This document shows, piece by piece, positions 27,249-36,679 of a DNA stretch of 64,000 nt. The translations under genes were made by a program, and so were the position numbers. The notes below the pieces were generated by a model. It did no database searches, was not told the origin of the DNA, and saw only the letters and a list, made by a program, of their open reading frames with translations. The stretch is taken from the NCBI RefSeq assembly GCF_019511345.1, contig NZ_JAEUAK010000001.1, positions 682,001-746,000 of the forward strand. The letters are read 5' to 3'. The stretch comes from Rhizobium mesosinicum. Its GTDB lineage: Bacteria > Pseudomonadota > Alphaproteobacteria > Rhizobiales > Rhizobiaceae. How positions within the stretch are numbered: the stretch's first letter is position 1; the number at the start of each line of letters is the position of its first letter.

Positions 27249-28167
27249 TATCGCTGCCGGCGACATCCGCCCGATCGCATCGCCCGCAAAGCACGAACGG
27301 CGCGAGGCGCAGACCGCATGGCTGCTGGCTGCGCCGGCGATCGTCCTCATCGTGCTCTTCGTGCTCCTGCCGATCGTTGCCGTGCTCGTCCTTGGCTTTA
27401 CCGATTTCGAACTCGGCGTCGGCAAGTTCCGCTTCGTCGGTTTCGAGAATTATGTCGAGCTCTTCACCGACCGCACCTTTCGAAAGTCGCTGTGGAACAC
27501 CACGGTCTATACGGCGATCGTCGCGCCCGTTTCGATCCTGCTCGGCCTCGGTGTCGCCATGCTGATCGAGAGCGAAGGCTGGGGAAAGAGCTTCTTCCGC
27601 ACCGCCTATTTCCTCCCCGTCGTCTCGCTGATCGTCGCCATGGCGACCGTCTGGCAATATCTCTTTCACCCGACGATCGGCCCGCTCAATGCGCTGATCG
27701 GTCTCGCCGGCTTGCCGAAGCCGAACTGGCTCGGCTCCTCGGCAACGGCGCTTTACAGCCTCTCCATCATAGGTGTGTGGCAGACGGTCGGCTTCAACAT
27801 GGTGCTGTTTCTGGCCGGCCTGACGGCGATCCCGCGTGAGCTTTACGCCGCTGCCGAAATCGACGGCGCCAAATCCTCGCTCGACCGCTTCTTCCTCGTC
27901 ACCTGGCCGATGCTCGGGCCGACGGCACTCTTCGTCACCACGATCAGCGTCATCAATGCGGTCAAGACCTTCGAGACGGTGAAGACGCTGACCGATGGCG
28001 GCCCCAACCACGCGTCCGAAGTCTTGCTTTTCACCATCTACCAGGAGGGCTTCGTCTACATGAAGGTCGGCTACGCCTCGGCCATGACCGCGGTCTTCCT
28101 CGCCATTCTGGTCGTCATGATGTTCCTGCAATACCGCTTCCTCGATCGGCGGGTACACTATTCATGA
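27241..28167 (+). CDS. Sugar-type ABC transporter permease (UgpA/MalF-like)
   Basis: A 308-residue inner-membrane permease with six helices; the first is at about residues 24-48 (WLLAAPAIVLIVLFVLLPIVAVL). The cytoplasmic EAA loop is clear (ELYAAAEIDGAKSSLDRF). ATG 27241 is chosen because it gives the normal family length and overlaps the end of the ATPase gene by eight bases; the frame stays open upstream but there it only shadows the ATPase gene. It pairs with the next permease. Confidence 0.9.
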   Translation: MASIAAGDIRPIASPAKHERREAQTAWLLAAPAIVLIVLFVLLPIVAVLVLGFTDFELGVGKFRFVGFENYVELFTDRTFRKSLWNTTVYTAIVAPVSILLGLGVAMLIESEGWGKSFFRTAYFLPVVSLIVAMATVWQYLFHPTIGPLNALIGLAGLPKPNWLGSSATALYSLSIIGVWQTVGFNMVLFLAGLTAIPRELYAAAEIDGAKSSLDRFFLVTWPMLGPTALFVTTISVINAVKTFETVKTLTDGGPNHASEVLLFTIYQEGFVYMKVGYASAMTAVFLAILVVMMFLQYRFLDRRVHYS

Positions 28168-29003
28168 AGACGCGCTCCCGTTTCACCCTCGGTCGATTGA
28201 TCCGCCTTGCTTTGCTTCTTCTCGGCGCGGTCGTCTTCCTCGCGCCCTATATCTTCATGATCTCGGCCGCCGGCAAATCGCAGGACGACATCTTTACGGC
28301 CGCGCTCTCGCTGATCCCGACGCATTTCTTCTACGTGCAGAATTTTACCAAGGCGCTCGACAAGGTGGCGATGGGCACGCTGCTCTGGAACGGCTTCGTC
28401 GTCTGCGCGCTGATCTTCGTCTTCCAGGTGCTGGTCGCGATCCCCTGCGCCTATGCCATGGCGAAGTTGAAGTTCCGCGCCGCTAGGCTGATGATGGTGC
28501 TGGTGCTGCTCGGCCTGCTGGTGCCGATCCATGCGACGGCCCTGCCGCTCTATGTCGCCTTCGACAGTTTAGCGCTGCTCAATGGCTACACGGCCCTGGT
28601 CGCCCCTTTCACCATCTCGGTCTTTGCGATCTTCCTGTTCCTGCAATTCTTTCGCGCCATGCCCGATGACCTGATCCATGCCGCCCGCCTCGACGGCATG
28701 TCCGAACTCGGCATCGTCTCGCGCGTCATCGTGCCGAATGCCTGGCCGGCGGTGACTGCCTTCGCGATCTTTTCGGTCGTGGCCCATTGGAACGACCTCT
28801 TCTGGCCGCTGATTGTCATCTCGAAGCCTGGCTACGCCACGCCGCCGCTTGGCCTGATGAACTTCCGCGCGGCGGAAGCCGGCGACGATTACGGCGCTCT
28901 GATGGCGGCCACCATCATCATCACCATTCCCCTCGTTGCTGCTTTCCTGCTCGCACAGAAACGCTTCGTCGAGGGCATCACCATGACCGGTCTCAAAGGC
29001 TGA
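28164..29003 (+). CDS. Sugar-type ABC transporter permease (UgpE/MalG-like)
   Basis: A 279-residue permease with six helices; the EAA loop reads HAARLDGMSELGIVSRVIVP around residues 170-190. Its start overlaps the stop of the previous permease by four bases. With it, this forms the heterodimeric channel of the importer. Confidence 0.9.
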   Translation: MKTRSRFTLGRLIRLALLLLGAVVFLAPYIFMISAAGKSQDDIFTAALSLIPTHFFYVQNFTKALDKVAMGTLLWNGFVVCALIFVFQVLVAIPCAYAMAKLKFRAARLMMVLVLLGLLVPIHATALPLYVAFDSLALLNGYTALVAPFTISVFAIFLFLQFFRAMPDDLIHAARLDGMSELGIVSRVIVPNAWPAVTAFAIFSVVAHWNDLFWPLIVISKPGYATPPLGLMNFRAAEAGDDYGALMAATIIITIPLVAAFLLAQKRFVEGITMTGLKG

Positions 29004-29028
29004 CCGGCTGAACCCAGGAGAACGAGCG

Positions 29029-30294
29029 ATGAAGCATTTCACCCAGTTCCTCGCAGCAGCGGCTCTGTCCGTGGCGGCAGCAATGCCCGCCCACGCCGAA
29101 ACGACGCTGACGATCCACTACCCGATGCCGGGCTTCTTCAAGGACGTGATGGACACGATCTCAAAGAAGTTCATGGAAGAAAACCCTGATATCAAGATCC
29201 AGTTCGCCGCCCCTTCGGCGACCTATGAAGACGGTATCCAACTGATCCTGCGCCAGGCCGGCACGTCGGAAATGCCCGACGTCACCTTCATCGGCCTGAA
29301 CCGCCTGCGTATGCTGAACGAGCGCAATGTCGCCGTCGACATGACGCCGCTCGTCCAGAAGGAAGGCAACATGGCCGAGCAGGGCTTCTCGGACACAATC
29401 CTGAAGCTCGCCCAGGTCAAGGGCAAGCAGGTTGGCCTCGCTTTCGCCACCTCCAACCCGATCATGTATTACAATGCCGATCTCGTGAAGGCAGCCGGCG
29501 GCAATCCCGATACCCCGCCGAAGACTTGGGACGAAGTGATCGCGCTTGCCGGCAAGATCAAGGCGCTCGGCAACGGCGTCGACGGCATGGATTTCCGCTG
29601 GCAGGGCGATGACTGGATGTTTTCGGCCCTCCTCTTCGGCGCCGGCGGCAAGATGCTGAGCGACGACGAACAAAAGGTCACCTTCAACGGTCCCGAGGGC
29701 CAGAAGGCCGTCGAACTGATCAGCCGCTTCGTCAAGGAAGGCGGCATGCCTGTTTTCACCAAGGCAGCGGGCGAACAGGCGTTTGCAGCCGGCAAGGTCG
29801 GCTTCGAATTCCAGACGACGGGCGCGCTCGTCAACACGATCAAGAATGTCGGCGCCAAATTCGATCTGCGCACCGCCCAGATCCCGCTTCTCGACCCTGA
29901 AAAGGGCCACCTGCCGACCGGCGGCAACGCCGTCGTCATCCTTGCCAAGGATCCGGCAAAGCAGGAAGCCGCCTGGAAGTTCGCCAAGTTCGCCGCCGGC
30001 CCCTATGGCGCTTCGGTCGTCGTTCCCGGCACCGGCTATGTCCCGAACAATGAGCTTGCCGCCAAGTCGGCTGAATATCTCGGGGACTTCTACAAGAAGA
30101 ACCCGCTCTTCCAGGCCGGCCTCAGCCAGATGCCGCGCATGATCCCCTGGTACGCATTCCCCGGCACCAACGGCGTCAAGGTCACCCAGACGATCGTCGA
30201 CAACCTGTCACGCATCGTCGATGGCTCGGCTGAGCCGAAGGAAGCTCTCGACGACGCAGCCGCCGACGTCGAAGGCATGCTGCCACGCAGCTGA
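29029..30294 (+). CDS. Periplasmic binding protein of the sugar-type importer (UgpB-like)
   Basis: A 421-residue family-1 extracellular solute-binding protein. The signal peptide is residues 1-23 (basic start, hydrophobic core, AHAE). The mature part begins TTLTIHYPMPGFFKDVMDTI and contains the usual hinge segments; overall it is most like UgpB-type proteins that bind glycerol 3-phosphate or glycerophosphodiesters, although sugars are equally possible by sequence alone. It is the last gene of the five-gene operon, 25 bases after the second permease, with the strong ribosome site CAGGAGAACG. Confidence 0.9.
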   Translation: MKHFTQFLAAAALSVAAAMPAHAETTLTIHYPMPGFFKDVMDTISKKFMEENPDIKIQFAAPSATYEDGIQLILRQAGTSEMPDVTFIGLNRLRMLNERNVAVDMTPLVQKEGNMAEQGFSDTILKLAQVKGKQVGLAFATSNPIMYYNADLVKAAGGNPDTPPKTWDEVIALAGKIKALGNGVDGMDFRWQGDDWMFSALLFGAGGKMLSDDEQKVTFNGPEGQKAVELISRFVKEGGMPVFTKAAGEQAFAAGKVGFEFQTTGALVNTIKNVGAKFDLRTAQIPLLDPEKGHLPTGGNAVVILAKDPAKQEAAWKFAKFAAGPYGASVVVPGTGYVPNNELAAKSAEYLGDFYKKNPLFQAGLSQMPRMIPWYAFPGTNGVKVTQTIVDNLSRIVDGSAEPKEALDDAAADVEGMLPRS

Positions 30295-30307
30295 TCTTGC
30301 AATGGAT

Positions 30308-30328
30308 CGCGGGCTCAGGCCGCCCGCG
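30308..30328. terminator. Hairpin between the ABC operon and the LacI gene
   Basis: CGCGGGC and GCCCGCG form a perfect seven-base stem with a seven-base loop at the meeting point of two convergent genes; it overlaps the stop codon of the LacI gene. No T-run is present, so the terminator role is tentative. Confidence 0.4.
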
Positions 30329-31355
30329 GTCTCGCTCCGGAACCGTCGCATCCTGAAGATGCGGCGGTTTTCTCGTTTTGGAGGTTTCGCACGGTGCCGC
30401 CGGGGCGCAGGGCGTGCGACAGTTCCAGATGTCGGAGCGGCGCGTCGTTCTCGACGATATCGAGCAGCAGCGAAGCCGCCGTCGCGCCCATGCTGAGATC
30501 GGGCATTTCGATCGAGGTCAGCGTCGGGTTGATGAGCTTGCCGATGGCGATGCCGTCGAAGCCGGCGACCGAGATATCGTCGGGAACACACAATCCCTCG
30601 CGATGGATAGCGCCGATGACGCCGAGCGCGATCAGATCATTGGAGCCGATAATCGCGGTCGGGGAAAATGTCCGCAGGGCCTGGCCGAGATCCATCTGGT
30701 CATAGCCGTTGACGAAGGGCACCTCCACGGCCTCGAGCGAGGGGACGCCCGCTGCCTCCATCGTCTGCAGATAGCCGCGGTAGCGCAAAAGCGCGCGGTC
30801 CGAAGCCCTGAAGCTGCCCGATACATAGAGGATGCGCCGGTGGCCCATGGACAAGAGATGCTCAGTCAGCCGGCAACCGGCCGCATAATTGTTGACGGTC
30901 ACGGCAGCCGGATATCGGGCCGTCGGAGAGCTGCCGAGCAGCACGGTCGGTGGCAGGTCCTGCGCCAATGCCGGGCTTGTCTCACCATTGCAGACCGTCA
31001 GGATCAGCCCGGTCGGCCGCTCGCCGAGAAGCCCTGCCACCGCATCTGCTTCCTGGTCGGGATCGTAGTTCGACTGGGCGATGAGAACGCTGTGGCCGGC
31101 GACCAGCATGCGGTTCTGGATGCCTGAGAGGGACGAAGCGAACACCGGATTGGTCACACTCGGCACCAGCACGCCAATAACAGGCCGGCGGCCATTGCGG
31201 GCAGAGGCTGCGACCGCCCGATAGCCGACTTCGGCGGCAGCTCGGCGCACGCGAAGTGTCGCCGCCTGGCTGACCGGGCCGCTGAGGTTCAGCACACGGC
31301 TTGCCGTCGCCATCGAACATCCGGCCCTAAGCGCAACCTGTTTCAATGTCGTCAT
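30315..31355 (-). CDS. LacI-family transcriptional regulator
   Basis: A 346-residue LacI-family repressor. The N-terminal helix-turn-helix and hinge are clear (TTLKQVALRAGCSMATASRVLNLSG in parts, residues 2-26), followed by a periplasmic-binding-like ligand domain (IGVLVPSVTNPVFASSLSGI near residue 60). It is convergent with the phosphoesterase-ABC operon and is its likely regulator; a sugar-like effector is expected from the family. Confidence 0.9.
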   Translation of the reverse strand: MTTLKQVALRAGCSMATASRVLNLSGPVSQAATLRVRRAAAEVGYRAVAASARNGRRPVIGVLVPSVTNPVFASSLSGIQNRMLVAGHSVLIAQSNYDPDQEADAVAGLLGERPTGLILTVCNGETSPALAQDLPPTVLLGSSPTARYPAAVTVNNYAAGCRLTEHLLSMGHRRILYVSGSFRASDRALLRYRGYLQTMEAAGVPSLEAVEVPFVNGYDQMDLGQALRTFSPTAIIGSNDLIALGVIGAIHREGLCVPDDISVAGFDGIAIGKLINPTLTSIEMPDLSMGATAASLLLDIVENDAPLRHLELSHALRPGGTVRNLQNEKTAASSGCDGSGARPRAA

Positions 31356-31445
31356 CGCCGTTCTGTCCGTTCCCGTCGAGGTTTGCAGGCTCTTACGGGC
31401 GGATTGTCATGAAATGATGACGGGCCGCAACGCAGGGTCCGGGTT

Positions 31446-32372
31446 TCAGCCCCGTTTGGGCTTAAGGCCGAGAATCTGACGCACGCCGTCCTTTGTGAAG
31501 GGCTGCGTCAGCTGGCTGACGAAGCCGGGGGCGATCTGGCCCTTGATGCCGATATCGGTCGAGGAGGGGCGGTCGGGATTGAAATAGGTGCCGAACAGCT
31601 GGTCGAACAGCACGACATTCTCGCCGTAATTCGTATTGCCCTCGCGCAGATCCTTCGAATGGTGCCAGCGGTGAAGCCGGGGCGTCGAGAAGACGAAATC
31701 AAAAGGGCCCGTCCGCATGTCGACGTTGCAGTGCGTCAGGATGCCGATGAAGGCGGTAACCGCACCAAGCCACCAGAAGACCTGCAGCGGGGCACCGAGC
31801 AGGTAGAGCGGGATCTGGCTCAACGCGATCTTGAACAGGGAATCGATGACGTGGAAGCGGCCGGTATTGATCACCCAGAGGCGGGTGACGCTGTGATGCA
31901 AGGCATGGAAGCGCCAGAAGAACAGCCGTTCATGGGCGATCCGGTGCGCCCAGTAGAGGCCGAACTCGGCGATGATGACGGCAAGCGTTGCCTGGAGGAT
32001 CATCGGCCAGGATGACGGCCAGAGACGGAACTGCATGGCGGCAAGCGGCTGCAGCAGTCCGGCGGCAAGCATCGGAAAGATCGCTGCCGAAAGTGCCGCC
32101 AACTGTACCAGCCCCTTGGTCAGAACCGTGTGGGCGATATCGTTGGCCGTCTCGCCATCCGCCTCGAGCCAGCGCTGCTCGTAGGGAATGATGCGCTCGA
32201 GGAGGAAGAGCAGGATAACCGCGGCCGCATAGACGGCCGAAAAGGCTGCCAATGGCTGCTCATTGGCGAAAGCGAAATAAGCACCCGTCAGGCCGGAGAA
32301 AAACACCAAGGGCCAGGACAGATAGGCAAGAGCCGCTTTTACGGCTGCGGCGACTTTCGACATCGATGTCAT
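31446..32372 (-). CDS. Sterol desaturase/fatty acid hydroxylase family membrane protein
   Basis: A 308-residue integral membrane di-iron oxygenase-like protein. The histidine clusters that bind the two irons are complete: HRIAHE, HALHHS and HRWHHS. About four to five hydrophobic segments surround them. The ATG at 32372 is preceded by GAGGG; an alternative ATG nine bases on would shorten it by three residues. Members of this family hydroxylate or desaturate lipids, carotenoids or hopanoid-type compounds. The substrate here is unknown, and no neighbouring gene gives a hint. Confidence 0.85.
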   Translation of the reverse strand: MTSMSKVAAAVKAALAYLSWPLVFFSGLTGAYFAFANEQPLAAFSAVYAAAVILLFLLERIIPYEQRWLEADGETANDIAHTVLTKGLVQLAALSAAIFPMLAAGLLQPLAAMQFRLWPSSWPMILQATLAVIIAEFGLYWAHRIAHERLFFWRFHALHHSVTRLWVINTGRFHVIDSLFKIALSQIPLYLLGAPLQVFWWLGAVTAFIGILTHCNVDMRTGPFDFVFSTPRLHRWHHSKDLREGNTNYGENVVLFDQLFGTYFNPDRPSSTDIGIKGQIAPGFVSQLTQPFTKDGVRQILGLKPKRG

Positions 32373-32709
32373 GTTCCCTCAAGAGCTCCGGTTCGAGCCA
32401 ATCGCCCAATTCCTGCCCGGATCGTCCGCGGCTGTTTGCTGCATGGATCGATCCGGAAACGCCGTCGGCCCGGTATTTGCGCCAGTCATGCCATCGATCA
32501 GGACGATCGGCAATCGCTTGCCTCATCTGCCTCGTGGAAGGATGTGGTCAAGCTGTGGACGGAGGATTGCGAGAGGCATTGCGTGGCGCTGTCGATGTTC
32601 TGCACGTGGGCGCGACCACGCCGGCAGAGGACGGTTCTGCAAATTTTGCGTTGACCGCTTTCGATGGTGAGGCGACAGTTGCAGTCTGACGGCAAGGCGG
32701 AGGAAAACG
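32373..32709. other. Intergenic region without a recognised gene
   Basis: This 337-base region separates the divergent desaturase-family gene and a small hypothetical gene, so it should hold both promoters. Open frames on either strand here have no family features. No clear palindrome or RNA was recognised. Confidence 0.5.
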
Positions 32710-33015
32710 ATGGACGAGCAAGACGGCTGGCGCCACATGGCAAGCGCGCCGAAAGATGGTAGTCGGATTCTGGTCACGATCCGCGCGTCCGAACAAGGGC
32801 CGGCAGAAGTCGATCTCGCATACTGGTCGAATGGCGACCAATTCGCCGGAGAAGGCTGGCGCGCCTCTGATTCCTCGCCCGGGCACATCATCGAATATGC
32901 CGAGCCGGAATTGAAGTGCTGGATGCCGATGCCGTCAGCCAATCTCACTCGCACTTCGATGCCCTCTCCCTGGGAAGGCGACGACGCCCAACAGCTCGAC
33001 GGGTCAGGGATCTGA
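32710..33015 (+). CDS. Small hypothetical protein
   Basis: A 101-residue soluble protein with no signal peptide or membrane segment. It opens with a tryptophan-containing GWRHMASAPKDGSRILVTI segment and an AYWSNGDQFAGEGW segment, a pattern seen in short DUF-type proteins of rhizobia and phages that begin with W-x-x-M-x-x-A-P-K-D-G. The ribosome site GGAGGAAAACG before the ATG is excellent, which supports it being a real gene. Function unknown. Confidence 0.7.
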   Translation: MDEQDGWRHMASAPKDGSRILVTIRASEQGPAEVDLAYWSNGDQFAGEGWRASDSSPGHIIEYAEPELKCWMPMPSANLTRTSMPSPWEGDDAQQLDGSGI

Positions 33016-33158
33016 GAACTCGTGGCCCTGTTGATTCGTCGCCGGCCTGGTCCGGCGACGGACCCGTACTATGCCCCTTCTCGATCGCAACAACAGCCCG
33101 TCGCGCATGAAGCGCGCGACGATGGCTTGCTCATTGCCGGCAGCCGCGTGGGCTCTTT

Positions 33159-34529
33159 CTAGCCCAAAACCGCGCTGACCGCTTTTACGGTGGCCGCGAC
33201 GATCGAATCCGCCTCCTTCTCGCTCAGGCAAAGCGGCGGCGCGAAGCCGAGGATATCGCCCTGTGGCATGGCACGGCCGATGACGCCCTGCTTGAGGAGG
33301 GCGGCAGCGACCTGTGGGCCGATCTTTTTCGACGGTTCGAAGAAACGGCGATTGTCGCGCTCCTCGACGAATTCGATGGCGCAGAGCATGCCCTCGCCGC
33401 GGACCTCGCCGACATGGGCGTGGCTCCCGACGGCCTCGGCCATGGCCTTGCGGAAATAAGCGCCGACCTTGCCGGCATTCGTGACGAGATCGAGCTTGTC
33501 GATGAGTTCAAGATTGGCGACGCCGGCTGCTGCGCAGATCGGATGGGCGGAATAGGTCCATCCGTGGCCGATCGGACCGTTCTCGTCCGTCCCCTTTTCG
33601 AGCACTTTCCAGACCTTGTCCGAGACGATCGAACCAGAAAGCGGTGCATAGGCCGAGGTGAGGCCCTTGGCGATGGTGATGATGTCGGCTTCGAGCCCGT
33701 AGTGATTGGAACCGAACATGCTGCCGAGCCGTCCGAAGGCGGTGACGACCTCGTCTGCGATCAGCAGGATATCGTGCTTGCGGAGCACCTTCTGTATCGC
33801 CTCCCAATAACCTGCCGGCGGCGGAACGATGCCGCCGGTGCCGAGCACGGGCTCGCCGATAAAGGCGGCGATCGTGTCGGCCCCTTCGCGCTCGATCAAC
33901 GCCTCCAGCTCCGCCGCGCAATGGGCCGAAAACTGCGCCTCGCTCATGGCCATGTCCGGCCTGCGATAATAATAGGGTGCCTCGGTGTGAATGACCTGCG
34001 AGAGCGGCAGGTCGAACTTCTTGTGAAAGAGTTCAAGACCAGTGAGAGAGCCCGTCATCAGCCCGGAACCGTGATAGCCGCGCCAGCGCGAGATGATCTT
34101 TTTCTTGTCTGCCCGGCCAAGGATGTTGTTGTAATACCAGACCAGCTTGATGTTGGTTTCGTTGGCGTCGGAACCGCCGAGCCCGAAATAGACCTTCGAC
34201 ATGTTCTTCGGTGCCCGCTCGACGATCATTCTTGCGAGCGTGATCGAAGCCTCCGTGCCGTGACCGACATAGGCGTGATAATAGGCAAGTTCCTTTGCCT
34301 GGGCGGCGATGGCATCCGCGATCTCTGTGCGCCCGTAGCCGACATTGACGCAGTAGAGTCCGGCAAAGGCATCGAGCAGCCGATTGCCGTCACGATCTTC
34401 GATGTAAACGCCCGAGCCGCCGGTCACGATCCGGTTGGGGCTCTCGCCGCGGGCGTGTTGGGCAAGATGGGTCGAAGGGTGGAAAAAGTTCTCGCGGTCC
34501 CATTTGTCGAGCTGGTCGTTCGTGAGCAT
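33159..34529 (-). CDS. doeD: Diaminobutyrate-type class III aminotransferase of ectoine breakdown
   Basis: A 456-residue PLP-dependent class III aminotransferase. The PLP lysine is Lys288 in IAKGLTS, the cofactor-binding aspartate lies in LIADEVVTAFGR (Asp259), and GSDANETN (119-126) belongs to the phosphate-binding region. In ectoine clusters this enzyme (Atf/DoeD) moves the amino group of 2,4-diaminobutyrate to give aspartate semialdehyde. ATG 34529 is preferred to the TTG three bases earlier because AGGA lies eight bases upstream. It is the last gene of the leftward ectoine operon, 18 bases after the semialdehyde dehydrogenase. General omega-aminotransferase activity cannot be excluded. 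Confidence 0.85.
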   Translation of the reverse strand: MLTNDQLDKWDRENFFHPSTHLAQHARGESPNRIVTGGSGVYIEDRDGNRLLDAFAGLYCVNVGYGRTEIADAIAAQAKELAYYHAYVGHGTEASITLARMIVERAPKNMSKVYFGLGGSDANETNIKLVWYYNNILGRADKKKIISRWRGYHGSGLMTGSLTGLELFHKKFDLPLSQVIHTEAPYYYRRPDMAMSEAQFSAHCAAELEALIEREGADTIAAFIGEPVLGTGGIVPPPAGYWEAIQKVLRKHDILLIADEVVTAFGRLGSMFGSNHYGLEADIITIAKGLTSAYAPLSGSIVSDKVWKVLEKGTDENGPIGHGWTYSAHPICAAAGVANLELIDKLDLVTNAGKVGAYFRKAMAEAVGSHAHVGEVRGEGMLCAIEFVEERDNRRFFEPSKKIGPQVAAALLKQGVIGRAMPQGDILGFAPPLCLSEKEADSIVAATVKAVSAVLG

Positions 34530-34547
34530 CAATTCGTTCCTTTGCTG

Positions 34548-36032
34548 TTAGGCCCAGTCGCGGCAGACATATTTCATGTCCATGAAGGCGTGCATTCCGT
34601 GCAGGGCGCCTTCGCGGCCGATGCCGGATTGTTTCATTCCGCCGAAGGGGATAGGCGCGCCGGTAACTTTCGTCCGGTTTACCGCGACCATTCCATATTG
34701 CAGCGCCCGGCTTACCCTATAGATCCGTCGCGGATCGCGGGTATGCAGGTAGGCGACAAGGCCGTATTCGGTATCGTTGGCGCGCTGCAATGCCTCCTCC
34801 TCGCTGTCGAAGGGCGCAACGGCTGCCACCGGGCCGAATGTCTCCTCCCGCATGATCGATGCACAAGCCGGCACGTCGGCAAGCACCGTCGGCTGGAAGA
34901 AGAGCGGCCCCTTGTCATGCCGCCTGCCACCGATCAGCAGGCGTGCGCCGGCCCGCAGCGCGTCGGCTACCTGCTCCTCCTGCTTGGCGATTGCGCGGGC
35001 GTTCATCAGCGGGCCGATGTCGGGGTCGTCGAGACCCGCTCCGACCGTCAAGGCGCCGACACGCTGGGTGAACCGGCGGCAGAATTCATCATAGACGGTA
35101 CCTTCCACGAAGAAGCGATTGGCGGCCAGACAGTCCTGGCCCGATGTTGCAAATTTCGCCTTGACCGCCTCGTCGACCGCCTTGTCCATATCGGCATCGG
35201 CAAAGACGAGAAAAGGGGCGTGACCGCCAAGTTCCAGCACGAGGCGTTTGACCGTGCCGGCCGAGCGGGCGTAGAGCAGCCGCCCAATTTCCGTGGAGCC
35301 GGTGAAGGAGAGCGCACGCACGCGCGGATCGACGAGCCAGGGTTCGACCACCGCCACCGCATCTCCGGTGACGACATTGAAGGTGCCGGCCGGAAAGCCC
35401 GCCCGTTCGGCGAGCTCTGCCAGAGCCAGTGCCGAATAGGGCGTCTCGTGGCTCGGATGGGCAACGACTGTGCAGCCCGCCGCAAGTGCTGCCGCAGCCT
35501 TTCGGGTCAGCATGGCGGACGGAAAGTTCCAGGGCGTGATAAGAGCTGCAACACCGACCGGCTCTAGCCAGACCTCCATCTCCGCATCGGGCAGATGCGA
35601 CGTCACGCCGGGAATGTCGGGCCGTTTGGCCTGTTCGGCATAATATTCGACAAAGGAGGCCGCATAATCGATCTCGCCCTGCGCCTCGGAGATCGGCTTG
35701 CCCTGTTCGAGAACCATCAGGCGGGCGAGATCCTGGCGATGCGCCAGGATGAGCTCGAACCAGCGCCGCAGAAGATGCGAGCGCTCCTGAGGCAGTGCGC
35801 CGGCCCAGGCCGGAAAGGCGCGCGCGGCCGCCTCGACCGCCTCACCGCTTTCCTGTGCCGACAGGCTGGCGACATCACCAAGCCATGCGCCGGTCGCGGG
35901 ATCGGTCACCGAGAAGGTCCGGCTGCTTGCAGAAGCCACCCAGCGTCCGCCGATATAGGCGAACTGGCGGATCAGTCGGTTATCCTCGAAGCCCGTAAGC
36001 GGTGATTTCGGAACGTCGGCGGAAATGGTCAT
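34548..36032 (-). CDS. doeC: Semialdehyde dehydrogenase of ectoine breakdown (DoeC/Ssd type)
   Basis: A 494-residue NAD(P)-dependent aldehyde dehydrogenase, close to succinate-semialdehyde dehydrogenase GabD. The catalytic cysteine is Cys301 in SGQDCLAANRF and the general base Glu267 in LELGGH; the cofactor-binding GSTEIG is at 245-250. In this pathway it would oxidise aspartate semialdehyde to aspartate. ATG 36032 starts the conserved part; an upstream start would add a poor basic leader that overlaps the intergenic region. It follows the AsnC gene by 95 bases, so an extra promoter there is possible. Confidence 0.85.
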   Translation of the reverse strand: MTISADVPKSPLTGFEDNRLIRQFAYIGGRWVASASSRTFSVTDPATGAWLGDVASLSAQESGEAVEAAARAFPAWAGALPQERSHLLRRWFELILAHRQDLARLMVLEQGKPISEAQGEIDYAASFVEYYAEQAKRPDIPGVTSHLPDAEMEVWLEPVGVAALITPWNFPSAMLTRKAAAALAAGCTVVAHPSHETPYSALALAELAERAGFPAGTFNVVTGDAVAVVEPWLVDPRVRALSFTGSTEIGRLLYARSAGTVKRLVLELGGHAPFLVFADADMDKAVDEAVKAKFATSGQDCLAANRFFVEGTVYDEFCRRFTQRVGALTVGAGLDDPDIGPLMNARAIAKQEEQVADALRAGARLLIGGRRHDKGPLFFQPTVLADVPACASIMREETFGPVAAVAPFDSEEEALQRANDTEYGLVAYLHTRDPRRIYRVSRALQYGMVAVNRTKVTGAPIPFGGMKQSGIGREGALHGMHAFMDMKYVCRDWA

Positions 36033-36127
36033 GATCTGTCTCTTGCTGCGTTTGCGACCGCCCCAATCTCGCTCACGGGCCGCAGAGGAAGTGTCTTTTG
36101 GCAGCCTTACTGGCAGAGAAAGCATCT

Positions 36128-36640
36128 CTATTCATCGCCCGCGCCAGCGTTTTCGTCTGCCCATCCCGCAAGCAGGAGATCGAAGGGTAATGGTGCCTGC
36201 TCCTTGACCGGCTTGGTGACGATGTAGCTGTAATAGCGTGCAAGCCCCAGCGGTTCGTCCAGCAGCGTGTCCATCAGCCGCTGATAGCTGTCGACGTCGC
36301 GGGTGACGATCTGCAGCAGGTAATCGAAGCCGCCGCCGATCGCCCAGCAGCCGACAACCTCCTCCCGTGCCTTGACGGTGCGCTCGAACAATTGAAAAGC
36401 CTGCGATCGGTGACGTTCCAGTTCGACGGTGACAAAGACCGTAACGCTTGCGGCGACCGGCTTCAGGCTGATGTCGGCCCGATAACTGCGGATGATGCCC
36501 GCCTTTTCCAGCCGGTTCAGCCGCTCCCAGCAGGGGCTCGGTGAAAGGTTGATACGGCTTGCAAGCTCCGCCTTGGAGATGCGCGCCTCTCGCGAGAGCA
36601 CCTTGAGGATCTCGATGTCGCGGCTGTCGAGCTTCAGCAT
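36128..36640 (-). CDS. asnC: Lrp/AsnC-family regulator in the ectoine operon
   Basis: A 170-residue Lrp/AsnC regulator: N-terminal helix-turn-helix (LDSRDIEILKVLSREARISKA then LASRINLSPSPCWERLNRLE) and a C-terminal RAM ligand domain with GGGFDYLLQIVTRD. A regulator of this family is a regular member of ectoine catabolic clusters (AsnC, DoeX). It sits between eutC and the semialdehyde dehydrogenase, about 40 bases after eutC. ATG 36640 is used; a TTG five codons upstream is possible. A diamine or amino acid intermediate is the likely ligand. Confidence 0.88.
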   Translation of the reverse strand: MLKLDSRDIEILKVLSREARISKAELASRINLSPSPCWERLNRLEKAGIIRSYRADISLKPVAASVTVFVTVELERHRSQAFQLFERTVKAREEVVGCWAIGGGFDYLLQIVTRDVDSYQRLMDTLLDEPLGLARYYSYIVTKPVKEQAPLPFDLLLAGWADENAGAGDE

Positions 36641-36679
36641 GGCGAGGCGCCGCAATAGGCAGGCGTGATCAGGACCACT

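Noticed and set aside
26854..28158. A 434-codon minus-strand open frame over the ABC permease
   Set aside because: Its residue composition (many D, E, R, G, H) is that of a shadow frame, and it overlaps a well-supported operon on the other strand.
33414..35567. A 717-codon open frame on the plus strand opposite the aminotransferase and dehydrogenase genes
   Set aside because: It mirrors the codon phase of two clear minus-strand enzymes, has no domain features, and is typical of antisense open frames in GC-rich DNA.
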